Positions 15,027-23,505 of a DNA stretch of 64,000 bases are shown here, piece after piece. Origin of the DNA: JBDHWG01 sp046328505 (GTDB lineage: Bacteria; Chloroflexota; Anaerolineae; Epilineales; JAHCIE01); NCBI GenBank assembly GCA_046328505.1, contig JAXLWL010000005.1, forward strand, positions 186,001 through 250,000, written 5' to 3'. The notes under the pieces are model-generated. The model was given only the letters and a program-made list of their open reading frames with translations, did not search any database and had not been told where the DNA came from. The position numbers and the translations under genes were made by a program. How positions within the stretch are numbered: the stretch's first letter is position 1; each line of letters opens with the position of its first letter.

Positions 15027-16286
15027 TTACTGCTCGATGAACAATATAACAGCTTGCGTGCCAGGCTGAAGCTGGACGGGCAGCGCCGGCCCGATGGCGG
15101 CCGGGATATCGACCGAGTACTGTTGGGTTGAGAGATCGGTGAACTGGAATTGACCGAGGCGGTCGGTGTTGACGCCGCGCAGCGCTCCCGCTCCGGGCTG
15201 CACCGTAACGTACATGTTAGACAGGGGCTGGCCGCGCCTGTCGACGACGCGCCCGACGATCTGGGCGTCTTCCCCGCCGACGTTGCGCATTTCCAGGAGC
15301 TGCGGTGTCATGCGCCGCGCCGGGAGAACCTCGGCGAAGCCGGAGCAGCTCTGGCGTGCCTTGGCGCGCTTGGTGCGCACGTCCTCGGTGTCTTTGACGG
15401 CGAGAGCGCGGGTGTACTCGCCATCGGCCAGGCATGCTTCGCGCAATCCGAGCAAGCGGTCGCCGTTCTGGGCGTAGGCCTGGGCCAGACGATCGGCCGT
15501 GTCCTTGTACTGCGGGGCGCGGGCGTAGAGGCTTTCGAACTTATTGGTGACAGTCGGCCAGTCTTTGTCCCACTCCGTCAGCGCGTCGAGGTACGTTTGC
15601 GCCAGGTCGAGCTGGGTGGTGGCTTCGGCGTCGGCCGGGTTCTCGGCGATCGCTGCCTGGAAGCGGGCGATCGCTTCATTCATCTGGTTCTTGAGAACAA
15701 GCTGCTGCCCGTCGGCCAGGTACAGGCGGTCGAGGCGCTGCTTGACGCCGTCACTTTGGTAGTCGGGGAACGCAGTGCGCAGCGCCAGGAGACGGCTGAT
15801 CGCCAGGGCCAGGTTGCCCTCGCCGCTTGCCCGGTCGGCGTCGGCGAGGATCTCAGTCGGCGAGGGGGTCGGTGTTGGCGCCGGCGTGGGAACGTCAGGA
15901 AGAGCCGGGAGGGTTTCGGTATTGTTCAGGTCGCGCCCGATGACACTCAGGCGCTGCTGAGCTTCCGGATAGTCCGGCGCCAGGCGCAGGGCTTCGATAA
16001 GCTCTTGCTGAGCCAGCTCCGGCTCACCGGCTGCCGACAGAGCATCGGCGCGCGCCACGAACATCGCCGCCGCCTGGCGCTCGCGCTCTGCGCGCAAGGC
16101 CAGCCCCTGCTGATAGCCAGCCCAACCGAGACCGGCTATGAGAGCGAGCACGACAAGACCTAGCAGGACGACACCCGTCACCCAAAGCCAGTTCCGCCGT
16201 CTCGGGGATACCGAGCGCTCCGCGCCACACTGCGAGCAAATTGTCTGATCGGCGCTCATAGGAGCGCCGCACTTCTCACACGTCAT
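15027..16286 (-). CDS. Membrane-anchored zinc-ribbon/TPR protein with C-terminal carboxypeptidase-regulatory-like domain
   Basis: 419 aa. The N-terminus is a zinc ribbon (MTCEKCGAPMSADQTICSQC) followed by a basic stretch and one membrane helix (WLWVTGVVLLGLVVLALIAG). After it come helical TPR-like repeats (AAGEPELAQQELIEALRLAP, NEAIARFQAAIAENPADAEA), and the last ~90 residues resemble a carboxypeptidase-regulatory/CNA-B-like beta domain (GRVVDRRGQPLSNMYVTVQP). I infer a cytoplasmic zinc ribbon and an extracytoplasmic scaffold. No enzyme motif. A promoter-like TTGCCT-18-TATAAT stands upstream, divergent from the acyl-CoA ligase promoter. Confidence 0.75.
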   Translation of the reverse strand: MTCEKCGAPMSADQTICSQCGAERSVSPRRRNWLWVTGVVLLGLVVLALIAGLGWAGYQQGLALRAERERQAAAMFVARADALSAAGEPELAQQELIEALRLAPDYPEAQQRLSVIGRDLNNTETLPALPDVPTPAPTPTPSPTEILADADRASGEGNLALAISRLLALRTAFPDYQSDGVKQRLDRLYLADGQQLVLKNQMNEAIARFQAAIAENPADAEATTQLDLAQTYLDALTEWDKDWPTVTNKFESLYARAPQYKDTADRLAQAYAQNGDRLLGLREACLADGEYTRALAVKDTEDVRTKRAKARQSCSGFAEVLPARRMTPQLLEMRNVGGEDAQIVGRVVDRRGQPLSNMYVTVQPGAGALRGVNTDRLGQFQFTDLSTQQYSVDIPAAIGPALPVQLQPGTQAVILFIEQ

Positions 16287-16312
16287 CCAGCCTGCCCTCT
16301 AGAGTTCCGCCT

Positions 16313-16342
16313 ATTATAGCCAGGACACGGCGTTTCAGGCAA
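16313..16342 (-). promoter_or_regulatory. Promoter of the zinc-ribbon/TPR gene
   Basis: Read on the reverse strand: TTGCCT, 18 bp, TATAAT, about 27 bases before the start codon. Confidence 0.5.
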
Positions 16343-16351
16343 GTTCGGCGC

Positions 16352-16380
16352 TTGCGCGGCGACCGCATCTATGCTATGAT
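16352..16380 (+). promoter_or_regulatory. Extended -10 promoter of the acyl-CoA ligase gene
   Basis: TTGCGC, 17 bp, TGCTATGAT (extended -10), about 46 bases before the start codon; it overlaps the divergent promoter region. Confidence 0.5.
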
Positions 16381-16426
16381 GTGCGAAACCCCAGTTATCA
16401 CACACACCTCACGGCGATAGGAGGCA

Positions 16427-17992
16427 ATGATGCTAAATCTCGCGACGCTTGTGGATTCGAGTGCCAAGACGAATCCCAATGGTACGGCTGTCATTTTCAA
16501 CGACTCGAAACTGACATATTCGGCATTGAGTGCCATGATCAACAAGTTTGCCAACGCGCTGCAATCGCTTGGGGTCAAGCCGGGTGACAAGGTCTGCATC
16601 ATGCTGCCGAATGTCCCCTTCTTCCCCATCGCTTACTATGGCATTCTCAAGACGGGCGCCGTCGTCGTCCCCATGAACGTCTTGTTCAAGTCGCGCGAAG
16701 TCGAGTACTACGTAGCCGACTCCGAGGCGAAGGCGTTCGTTGTGTTCGACGGCTTCTTCGAGGAAGGGTTCAAGGGCTGGCAGGCCGCCAAGACATGCCC
16801 CAACCTGATCGTCTGCAGCGCCGACATGGCAGCGCCGCCGCCTGTCCAGGCTGAGGGCGTCACGACCTTCGGCCGCGTGATGGCCGCCGCGTCGCCGGTG
16901 TTCGACACGGCGCAGACGATGCCTGACGACACGGCCGTCATCCTATACACGTCAGGGACGACGGGCAGGCCCAAGGGCGCGGAACTGACGCATTTCAACA
17001 TGTTTTTCAACGCCGTCTACATGGCGCGCTTCTTGATCTACGCCACGAAGGACGACGTCAGTCTCGCGACGCTGCCGCTGTTCCACTCTTTCGGGCAGTC
17101 GTGCGTGATGAACATGACCTTCTCTGTCGGCGCCGCGATGTCACTCCTGCCGCGCTTCGACCCCGGCGCGGTGTTGGGCATCATGCAGCGCGACAACGTT
17201 ACCGTATTCGCCGGTGTCCCGACGATGTACTGGGCGCTGCTGAACTATCCCGAGGCCGACAAATTCGACCTGAAGAAGATCACCGGCAACCTGCGTATCG
17301 CGGTCTCAGGCGGCTCGGCATTGCCGCTCGAAGTGCTGCGCGGGTTCGAGGCGCGCTACGATGTGCCGATCCTGGAGGGCTACGGCCTGTCGGAGACCTC
17401 GCCGGTCGCCAGCTTCAACGTCCTGGAACGGCCGCGCAAGCCAGGCTCCATTGGGATTGCGCTCTGGGGCACAGAGATCAAGTGCGTCAACGAGAAGATG
17501 GAAGAGGTGCCGGTCGGGGAGTTGGGCGAGATTGTCATTCGCGGCCACAACGTGATGAAGGGCTACTACAAGAAGCCCGAGGCCAATGAGGAGGCCTTCA
17601 GGGGCGGCTGGTTCCACACCGGCGATATCGCTCGGATGGACGAGGATGGCTACTTCTACATCGTCGACCGCGTCAAGGACATGATCATCCGCGGCGGCTT
17701 CAACGTATACCCGCGCGAGATCGAGGAAGTCCTGATGGAGCATCCATCGGTCTCCCTCGCCGCCGTGGTCGGCGTGCCGGATTCTGTCCTCGGCGAGGAG
17801 ATCAAGGCATTCGTCGTGCTCAAGGAAGGGAAGAGCGCCACCCAGGCCGATCTCATCGACTGGTGTAAGGAGCGCGTCGCCGCGTACAAGTACCCGCGCA
17901 GCATCGACTTCCGCCCGACACTGCCGATGACCGCTACGGGCAAGATTCTGAAGCGCGAGCTTTACGGCGACCCGATCCCGCAGCAACGATAG
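16427..17992 (+). CDS. Fatty-acid/carboxylate-CoA ligase (AMP-forming)
   Basis: 521 aa. All ANL-superfamily signatures are present: P-loop VILYTSGTTGRPKGAEL, GYGLSETSP, the hinge GDIARMDEDGYFYIVDRVKD followed by MIIRGGFNVYPREIEE, and the catalytic C-terminal Lys in TATGKILKREL. The enzyme activates a carboxylic acid to its adenylate and then its CoA thioester. Length and motifs fit medium/long-chain acyl-CoA ligases. AGGAGG is 2 bases before the first ATG and 5 before the second (16430), so translation may begin at the second. A hotdog-fold CoA enzyme follows 120 bp downstream. Confidence 0.93.
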   Translation: MMLNLATLVDSSAKTNPNGTAVIFNDSKLTYSALSAMINKFANALQSLGVKPGDKVCIMLPNVPFFPIAYYGILKTGAVVVPMNVLFKSREVEYYVADSEAKAFVVFDGFFEEGFKGWQAAKTCPNLIVCSADMAAPPPVQAEGVTTFGRVMAAASPVFDTAQTMPDDTAVILYTSGTTGRPKGAELTHFNMFFNAVYMARFLIYATKDDVSLATLPLFHSFGQSCVMNMTFSVGAAMSLLPRFDPGAVLGIMQRDNVTVFAGVPTMYWALLNYPEADKFDLKKITGNLRIAVSGGSALPLEVLRGFEARYDVPILEGYGLSETSPVASFNVLERPRKPGSIGIALWGTEIKCVNEKMEEVPVGELGEIVIRGHNVMKGYYKKPEANEEAFRGGWFHTGDIARMDEDGYFYIVDRVKDMIIRGGFNVYPREIEEVLMEHPSVSLAAVVGVPDSVLGEEIKAFVVLKEGKSATQADLIDWCKERVAAYKYPRSIDFRPTLPMTATGKILKRELYGDPIPQQR

Positions 17993-18056
17993 CCCCACGT
18001 TACGGGGCAGTTGAGCATTGTTGAGTAGCGGCTCTGGTCGCCACGCTGATTTGCAA

Positions 18057-18076
18057 GCGACCGAAGTCGCTACTAC
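18057..18076 (+). repeat. Short GCGAC..GTCGCTACTAC hairpin repeat
   Basis: GCGACCGAAGTCGCTACTAC, a copy of a small dispersed motif also found at 43679-43699 and 46027-46046. Confidence 0.5.
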
Positions 18077-18112
18077 TCTTATGGAGCCGAGTCGTCTTTT
18101 TGAGGAGAGCCT

Positions 18113-19111
18113 ATGCCCCCGCAAGCCCTGATCCGCGTGCGGCTATCCGCCCGCGATGCTCGTTCCGAGACCGGCCAGGTCGACCCGACGCGCCTCCTGG
18201 AGCTGTTCAACGATGTCGCGTCGGAGCTCGCGATCCGCGAAGTCGGCGACGAAGGGCTGCTGCGCACGTACACGGCCTTCGACGTCCTGGGCCCGCTGCG
18301 CGCCGGCGACTACATCGAGGCGCGGGGACGGATTGTGGACACCGGGCGCAAGAGCCTCACCGTCGAATTCGTCGCTCACAAAGTGATTCGCGCCGCGCGA
18401 ACGGTGGAAAACCCCATGGGCGGCACGGTCGTTGATCCGCCGCGCCTGCTCGCCCGGGCGACGGGCGTGTGGCTCATTCCGGAGCGCGCCGAGGTGGGCG
18501 GCCGAGACGTCGAAGCGGCCGGCGATGCTGAGCCTGGCGAGGGCATCGCGGCGGGCGAAGAGGGCGCCGGAGAGGCGCAGCCACTATCCTGGGGCGGGCA
18601 CCGGCCGTCGGACGTGCCACGCGAAAAGCGCCGCCCAGGCTCCACGGTGCGGATGCGGCCGGAGGAAGCGGAGGAGGAACGTCCGCGCGGCCGAGAGCGC
18701 GATGAAGAAGAGGAGCGCTACTGGCAGGATCGTTCGGACTATCGCCGGGGCGGCTCGCGTCCGTACGACAACCGTCAACGGGACGACCGAGGGCGTGGCG
18801 GCTCGCGTCCGTATAACGACCGGCCGCGGGACGACCGAGGCCGAAGCGGTTCGCGCTCATCATACAGTGACCGGCCGCGGGACGACCGGGGCCGAAGCGG
18901 TTCGCGTCCGTATAACGACCGGCCGCGAGATGACCGGGGGCGGGGCGGCTCGCGTCCGTATAACGACCGGCCGCGGGACGACCGAGGGCGAAGTGGCTCG
19001 CGCTCATACAGTGACCGGCCGCGAGAGGATCGACCGCGCGAAGATCGGCCGCGCGAAGACCGCCCACGCGAAGACCGCCCTCCGAAGAAGGATCACGGTG
19101 ACAAGGACTAA
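18113..19111 (+). CDS. Hotdog-fold acyl-CoA protein (Kal-like) with Arg/Asp-rich repetitive tail
   Basis: 332 aa. Residues 1-128 resemble 3-aminobutyryl-CoA ammonia lyase (Kal) and related hotdog enzymes: LLELFNDVASELAIR, GDEGLLRTY, then LRAGDYIEARGRIVDTG and VEFVAHKVI. Residues ~160-332 are disordered, with six units of about 16 residues of the type GGSRPYNDRPRDDRGR and then four PREDR units. The DNA is correspondingly repetitive (about 18750-19080). The tail resembles RG/RD-rich RNA-binding or phase-separating segments and is not part of known hotdog enzymes. GAGGAG precedes the ATG. It follows an acyl-CoA ligase, so a CoA thioester substrate is likely; ammonia-lyase activity is only a family-based guess. 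Confidence 0.78.
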   Translation: MPPQALIRVRLSARDARSETGQVDPTRLLELFNDVASELAIREVGDEGLLRTYTAFDVLGPLRAGDYIEARGRIVDTGRKSLTVEFVAHKVIRAARTVENPMGGTVVDPPRLLARATGVWLIPERAEVGGRDVEAAGDAEPGEGIAAGEEGAGEAQPLSWGGHRPSDVPREKRRPGSTVRMRPEEAEEERPRGRERDEEEERYWQDRSDYRRGGSRPYDNRQRDDRGRGGSRPYNDRPRDDRGRSGSRSSYSDRPRDDRGRSGSRPYNDRPRDDRGRGGSRPYNDRPRDDRGRSGSRSYSDRPREDRPREDRPREDRPREDRPPKKDHGDKD

Positions 19112-19168
19112 TTCCCGCCGGCTCGACTGATTTTTCACCAGGCAGCGCTGGCCGCGCAATCGGAGACT

Positions 19169-22100
19169 ATGCCAACACCGCCCACCGGCGCAATTACCTT
19201 TCTCTTCACGGACATCGAGGGCAGTACCCGTCTCTGGGAAAGCCACCCCACCGAGATGCAGCTCGCCCTGCGGCGCCACGACGTGCTCATCCGCGGCGCT
19301 ATTGAAGACCACCACGGATACGTATTCAAGACCGTCGGCGACGAATTCTGCGCGGCTTTCGAGTCCGCGTCCGATGCCTTTGACGCGGTCGTCGCGCTGC
19401 AGCGGGCCTTGTTCGCGGAGCCGTGGGCGATTTTGTCCAAAGACGCCAACGCGCAATACCGCCTCAGCGGTATCCGCGTGCGGGCCGGGCTGCACGCGGG
19501 CGAAGTCGAGGAGCGCGATGGCGACTACTTCGGCCCCGTGGTCAACCGGTCGGCGCGGCTCATGGCGGCGGCCCATGGCGGGCAAGTTGTGCTCTCCCAG
19601 GCTGTCTATGATCTGTTGGCCGTAGGCGGGCGCGGTGATGTCAATCTGCGCGACCTGGGCCTGCGTCGCTTGCGTGACCTGAGTGTACCGGAGCACATCT
19701 ACCAGGTCATCGTGCCGGGTTTGCCCACCGAGTTTCCACCGCTCAGGACCCTGGACGTACGCCCGAACAATCTCCCCGCCCAGCTCACGACGCTCGTCGG
19801 GCGCGAGCGTGAGACGGCGGCTATCGCGAACCTGCTCGCCCGGGAGAGGGTGCGTCTCGTCACGCTGATCGGGGCGGGCGGCGCCGGCAAGACCCGCGTG
19901 GGCTTGCAGGTGGGCGCGGACCTGATCGATGTCTTTGAGCATGGCGTCTATTTTGTTCCCCTGGCGCCTGTCAGCGATCCTGGCCTATTTTTTCCCGCTA
20001 TCGCCGCAACGCTGGGACTGCGCGAGGAAGGCACCCGGCCGCTCCGCGACACTGTCGCGGATTATCTGCGCGACAAGCGCCTGCTCCTGATCCTGGACAA
20101 CTTCGAACAGTTGATGCCCGCCGCGCCGCATGTAGCCGACATGCTGACAGCTTGCCCGGAGATAAGCGCGCTGGTCACCAGCCGCAGCCTGTTGCGAATC
20201 CGCGGCGAGCGGGAGTTCGAGATTCCTCCCATGCGCGTTCCAGTTCTGGGGAGTTTGCCTTCGGCCGAGCATCTTCTGGACTATGATGCCGTGCGGCTCT
20301 TCGTCGAGCGCGCTCAGGCGGTGCAGGAAGGCTTCTGGGTGACGCCGGAGAACCGACGCGCGGTTGCTGAGATCTGTAGCCGACTGGATGGCCTACCCCT
20401 GGCGATCGAGTTGGCGGCGGCGCGCATCAAGCTGATGGCGCCGGATACGCTGCTGGCGCGGCTCAGCAGCCGCCTCAAGACACTAACGGGTGGCCCGCGC
20501 GATCTGCCTGCCCGCCAGCAGACGATTCGCAACACAATCGCCTGGAGCCACGACCTGCTCAACGACGAAGAGCGCGTCATCTTCCGCCGCCTTTCCATCT
20601 TCACCGGTGGTTTCACGCTGGACGCTGCCGAGGCCGTGTGCGCAGGCGTTGGCGAGCTGGACGTGGATACACTGGATGGGATTACAGCGCTCGTGGACAA
20701 CAGCCTGGTCCGCCGAGTCCGCCGGGCGACGTCGGCGGATGAGCAGCCTTCGATTGGCCTTGGGAATGGCGGGGGTCAGGGCAGCGAGATCGGCGACGCG
20801 GATTTGCGCTTCATGATGCTCGAAACGATTCGGGAGTATGGCCAGGTCCGCCTCATCGACGCGGGCGAAGTAGAGGCGGCCCGGCGCGCCCACGCGGCGT
20901 TCTTCCTGCAACTCGCGGAGGACGCTCGGCGCCAGATTGACGACGGGCGAGCGACTCCGTGGCTCGAGCGCCTCGACGTGGAGCGCGACAACCTGCGCCT
21001 CGCCCTCGACTGGTACCAGGAGCGGGATGGCGGGCGGCGAGCGGAGGATGGCCTGCGGATGGCGTCGGCGCTCTGGCGCTTCTGGTACTTTAGGGGCTAC
21101 TGGACGGAGGCGCGCAGCCGCCTCGAATCGCTCCTGGCGCGCGCGCAGGATCAGACGGTATTGCGGGCGTGGGGACTGCTCGCCGCCGGCAGCTTTGCCG
21201 CTGAGCAGGGCGACTACGTGGCGGCGCAGACGTTGCAGGAGGAGGCTCTCGCCATATACCGCGAGCTTGGCGATACACGTGGCCTTGGCCGCGCCCTCCA
21301 CCGCCTGGGCAGCATCTACTACGCGCAAGGCGACTACAGGGCGGCCGACGCGAAGTTTCGTAGCTGCCTCGTTCTGTTCCGGGATCAGAAAGACAACGGC
21401 GGGATGGGCCTGGCCCTGCACAGCCTGGGCGAAGTCGCCACAGCCCAGGGCTGCTATGGGGACGCCGATATCTTCTACCGCGAAGCTCTGGAACGGGGAC
21501 AGGCGGTTGGGAACAGGCAGATTGTGGCGTGGTCGCTGTTCAGTCTCGGCCTCATCGCCTACTACCAGAACGACCTGGCCGCGGCGCGCTCCCTGTGCGA
21601 GCAAGGTCTTCAGGCGGCGGTTGAGCTAGGCGACAAGCATGGCGCAGCGCTGGCGCGCGTAGACATTGGGCTGGTCCTGGCTGCCCAGGGAAACGCCGGA
21701 GCCGGGCGGGCGCTCCTGGAAGAAAGCCTGACAGTCTTGCAGGAGCTAGGCGCTCGCCGCGATGTGGCGATGACCTTGAACTCGCTCGGCAACCTGGTCG
21801 AGGAAGGGGCCGCGAACGAGGCCTGGACGTACCACGCCCGCGCCCGGGAGATCGCGAATACGGTCGGTGAGCGAGCGGCGCTCGCCGAGGCACTGGTCGG
21901 CCTGGCAAGGGCCGGGCTGGCCGCCGGTCGCCTCACACCGTCGGACGCGGTAGCGCTGATGCGCGAGAGCCTGGCGCTGCGGCGGGATCTTGGCGATCAG
22001 CGGGGCGTCGCCGACTCACTCGACGGCTTCGCAGAGCTCGCGTGCGTCCGCGCTGCCGTCGGCGAGGCCGAATCTATCCCGGCGGCTGCGCAGTGGCTTG

Positions 22101-22318
22101 GCGGGGCCGACGCGCTACGTGAGTCCATCGGCGCGACCGTGTGGCCCATGAGCCGACAGAGATACACACGAGTTGTGGAATGTGTGCGCGCAAGGCTCGG
22201 CGACGCGACTTTCGCGGAAGCATGGGGCGCCGGCCGCTCCTTATCCCTACCGGACCTCGTCCAGCATTTGCTGGATGCCATCGATACGTATCCGCCAGAT
22301 AACACGATCAACGCATAG
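19169..22318 (+). CDS. Class III nucleotidyl cyclase / STAND ATPase / TPR regulator (first paralogue)
   Basis: 1049 aa. Residues 1-190 are a class III adenylate/guanylate cyclase: metal Asp in FTDIEGST, YVFKTVGDEF with the second Asp, and the transition-state Asn/Arg in GPVVNRSARLM, all intact. Next a STAND ATPase: Walker A LIGAGGAGKTRV (~232), Walker B LLLILDNFEQL (~306), and GLPLAIELAAARIKL. From about 620 TPR repeats run to the end (GDYRAADAKFRSCLVLFRD, ARSLCEQGLQAAVELGDKHG). Family members are signal sensors in which TPRs bind ligand or partner. Its stop is 8 bp before the borosin precursor start, and a paralogue lies on the other side of the borosin pair, so regulation of that pair is likely. 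No clear promoter directly upstream. Confidence 0.9.
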   Translation: MPTPPTGAITFLFTDIEGSTRLWESHPTEMQLALRRHDVLIRGAIEDHHGYVFKTVGDEFCAAFESASDAFDAVVALQRALFAEPWAILSKDANAQYRLSGIRVRAGLHAGEVEERDGDYFGPVVNRSARLMAAAHGGQVVLSQAVYDLLAVGGRGDVNLRDLGLRRLRDLSVPEHIYQVIVPGLPTEFPPLRTLDVRPNNLPAQLTTLVGRERETAAIANLLARERVRLVTLIGAGGAGKTRVGLQVGADLIDVFEHGVYFVPLAPVSDPGLFFPAIAATLGLREEGTRPLRDTVADYLRDKRLLLILDNFEQLMPAAPHVADMLTACPEISALVTSRSLLRIRGEREFEIPPMRVPVLGSLPSAEHLLDYDAVRLFVERAQAVQEGFWVTPENRRAVAEICSRLDGLPLAIELAAARIKLMAPDTLLARLSSRLKTLTGGPRDLPARQQTIRNTIAWSHDLLNDEERVIFRRLSIFTGGFTLDAAEAVCAGVGELDVDTLDGITALVDNSLVRRVRRATSADEQPSIGLGNGGGQGSEIGDADLRFMMLETIREYGQVRLIDAGEVEAARRAHAAFFLQLAEDARRQIDDGRATPWLERLDVERDNLRLALDWYQERDGGRRAEDGLRMASALWRFWYFRGYWTEARSRLESLLARAQDQTVLRAWGLLAAGSFAAEQGDYVAAQTLQEEALAIYRELGDTRGLGRALHRLGSIYYAQGDYRAADAKFRSCLVLFRDQKDNGGMGLALHSLGEVATAQGCYGDADIFYREALERGQAVGNRQIVAWSLFSLGLIAYYQNDLAAARSLCEQGLQAAVELGDKHGAALARVDIGLVLAAQGNAGAGRALLEESLTVLQELGARRDVAMTLNSLGNLVEEGAANEAWTYHARAREIANTVGERAALAEALVGLARAGLAAGRLTPSDAVALMRESLALRRDLGDQRGVADSLDGFAELACVRAAVGEAESIPAAAQWLGGADALRESIGATVWPMSRQRYTRVVECVRARLGDATFAEAWGAGRSLSLPDLVQHLLDAIDTYPPDNTINA

Positions 22319-22326
22319 GAGGCGCT

Positions 22327-22581
22327 GTGTCGGCAAATCTGATCCCGTTCCTGGAGAATCTGGTCGAGGACCCTGAGGCGCTGGCCGACTTCCAGGACGA
22401 CCCGGAATTGGCTGTGGCGAACGCTGATCTGTCCCCGGACGAGCAGGCGGCCATCCTGAGTCGCGATCCGCAGCGGATACGTGATGTCGTCATGGCAGAG
22501 ATCCAAGCCTCTACCGATGCCGACATCGGTCTTCCGTTCTTCCAGGCTGTCGTATTCTGTATCATGGGGCCTAGTTCATAG
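22327..22581 (+). CDS. Borosin-type RiPP precursor peptide (split borosin, SonA-like)
   Basis: 84 aa from a GTG start, AGGAGG 4 bases upstream, 8 bases after the regulator stop. Residues 1-60 form a small acidic all-helical domain (FLENLVEDPEALADFQDD, ADLSPDEQAAILSRDPQRI), like the borosin-binding leader of SonA, which automatic annotation often calls LigA-like. After the linker ASTDADIG comes a hydrophobic C-terminus, LPFFQAVVFCIMGPSS (69-84), unlike any part of LigA and suitable as core peptide: beta-branched and aromatic residues next to Gly resemble the N-methylated cores of known borosins. The methyltransferase gene follows 85 bp downstream. I infer that residues within about 69-82 are N-methylated. 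It could instead be a non-RiPP partner protein, but context argues against that. Confidence 0.85.
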   Translation: MSANLIPFLENLVEDPEALADFQDDPELAVANADLSPDEQAAILSRDPQRIRDVVMAEIQASTDADIGLPFFQAVVFCIMGPSS

Positions 22582-22666
22582 CGCTACACCTTCGCTTCGC
22601 TCGTCAATCGGCGTCCGTTCTTCTTGCATCTCGGCGTCTAGCTCCGCCGGGCGGGGTTGTGTTGCC

Positions 22667-23500
22667 ATGCCAGGTAATGCTTCGGCTGGTTCCCTGACCG
22701 TTGTCGGAACCGGTATTCGGTTCTATGGTCAATTGACGCTTGAGGGCCGGGCGGCCATCGAGCACGCCGATAAGGTGCTATTCCTCGTGGCGGACCCGGC
22801 GACGTTCTATTGGGTCAGGAAACTGAGCCTGAGCGCAGACCCGGAGTCGCTACATGGCTACTACAGCACGACGACGGACCGTCTGACCTCCTACAACAAC
22901 ATGGCGGAGCATATCGTATCCTACGTCCGACAAGGGCATCGCGTCTGTGGCGTGACCTACGGCCACCCTGGCGTGTTTGCCTATCCTTTTCACGAGGCGA
23001 TTCGCCGGGCGCGAGCGGAAGGCTTCTCGGCCCGAATGCTGCCCGGCATTTCGGCTGAAGACTCCTTGTTCGCCGACCTGGGCATTGACCCTGGTACGCA
23101 CGGCTGCCAGAGCTTCGAAGCCACCGATTTCCTTGTGTACAAGCGCAAGTTCGACACTTCGAGCGTCCTCATTTTGTGGCAGATTGCCATAATCGGTGTG
23201 CTGGGGTATCGAACCCCATGGCGGGCCGAAGATAGCGCACCCGGGTTGGGCGTCCTGACCGATGTGTTGTTGCAGCACTACCCGGCGACCCACGAGGTCG
23301 TCATCTATGAGGCGGCTCAATTTCCGGTATGCGATCCGGTGATTCGGCGCTTGCCCCTGGCGCATCTTCCGCAGGGACCGGTGTCGCCACTGTCTACGCT
23401 CTATGTTCCTCCCGCGGCTCCCGAGTCTTCTGACCCGGAGATGCTGGCCCGACTCGGGCTAGTGCTGCCCGATCTGCGGAACAAGGCGGGGTCGGTCTAA
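22667..23500 (+). CDS. Borosin peptide-backbone alpha-N-methyltransferase (SonM/OphMA-like)
   Basis: 277 aa, taking the ATG at 22667, just before the conserved first strand SLTVVGTGI; longer frames upstream have no homologous sequence. It belongs to the SAM-dependent tetrapyrrole-methylase fold but has the borosin pattern: VTYGHPGVFAYP (96-107), MLPGISAEDSLFADLGIDPG (124-143), then HGCQSFEATDFL and ILWQIAIIG. Tyr66, Arg72 and Tyr76 fall where OphMA has its catalytic Tyr/Arg/Tyr set, as I recall the literature. OphMA carries its core in cis; here the core is on a separate upstream gene, as in Shewanella SonA/SonM. The product should iteratively methylate backbone amides of the precursor core. 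It ends 5 bp before the second regulator. Confidence 0.92.
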   Translation: MPGNASAGSLTVVGTGIRFYGQLTLEGRAAIEHADKVLFLVADPATFYWVRKLSLSADPESLHGYYSTTTDRLTSYNNMAEHIVSYVRQGHRVCGVTYGHPGVFAYPFHEAIRRARAEGFSARMLPGISAEDSLFADLGIDPGTHGCQSFEATDFLVYKRKFDTSSVLILWQIAIIGVLGYRTPWRAEDSAPGLGVLTDVLLQHYPATHEVVIYEAAQFPVCDPVIRRLPLAHLPQGPVSPLSTLYVPPAAPESSDPEMLARLGLVLPDLRNKAGSV

Positions 23501-23505
23501 AAGCG

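Noticed and set aside
18750..19090. CRISPR-like direct repeats
   Set aside because: The repeats have no unique spacers of fixed length, stay in one frame and encode the Arg/Asp tail of the hotdog protein.
20483..21604. Long reverse-strand open frame opposite the first regulator
   Set aside because: Antisense to well-supported ATPase and TPR coding sequence, with Arg/Ala-rich composition typical of shadow frames.
22327..22581. LigA-like subunit of an extradiol dioxygenase
   Set aside because: No LigB-type catalytic partner is present; the neighbour is a borosin-type methyltransferase and the C-terminus is a hydrophobic core-like peptide.
22667..23500. Cobalamin or sirohaem methyltransferase
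   Set aside because: The fold is shared, but no tetrapyrrole genes are near and the YGHPGVF, PGISAEDSLFADLGIDPG and QSFEATDF motifs fit borosin enzymes.
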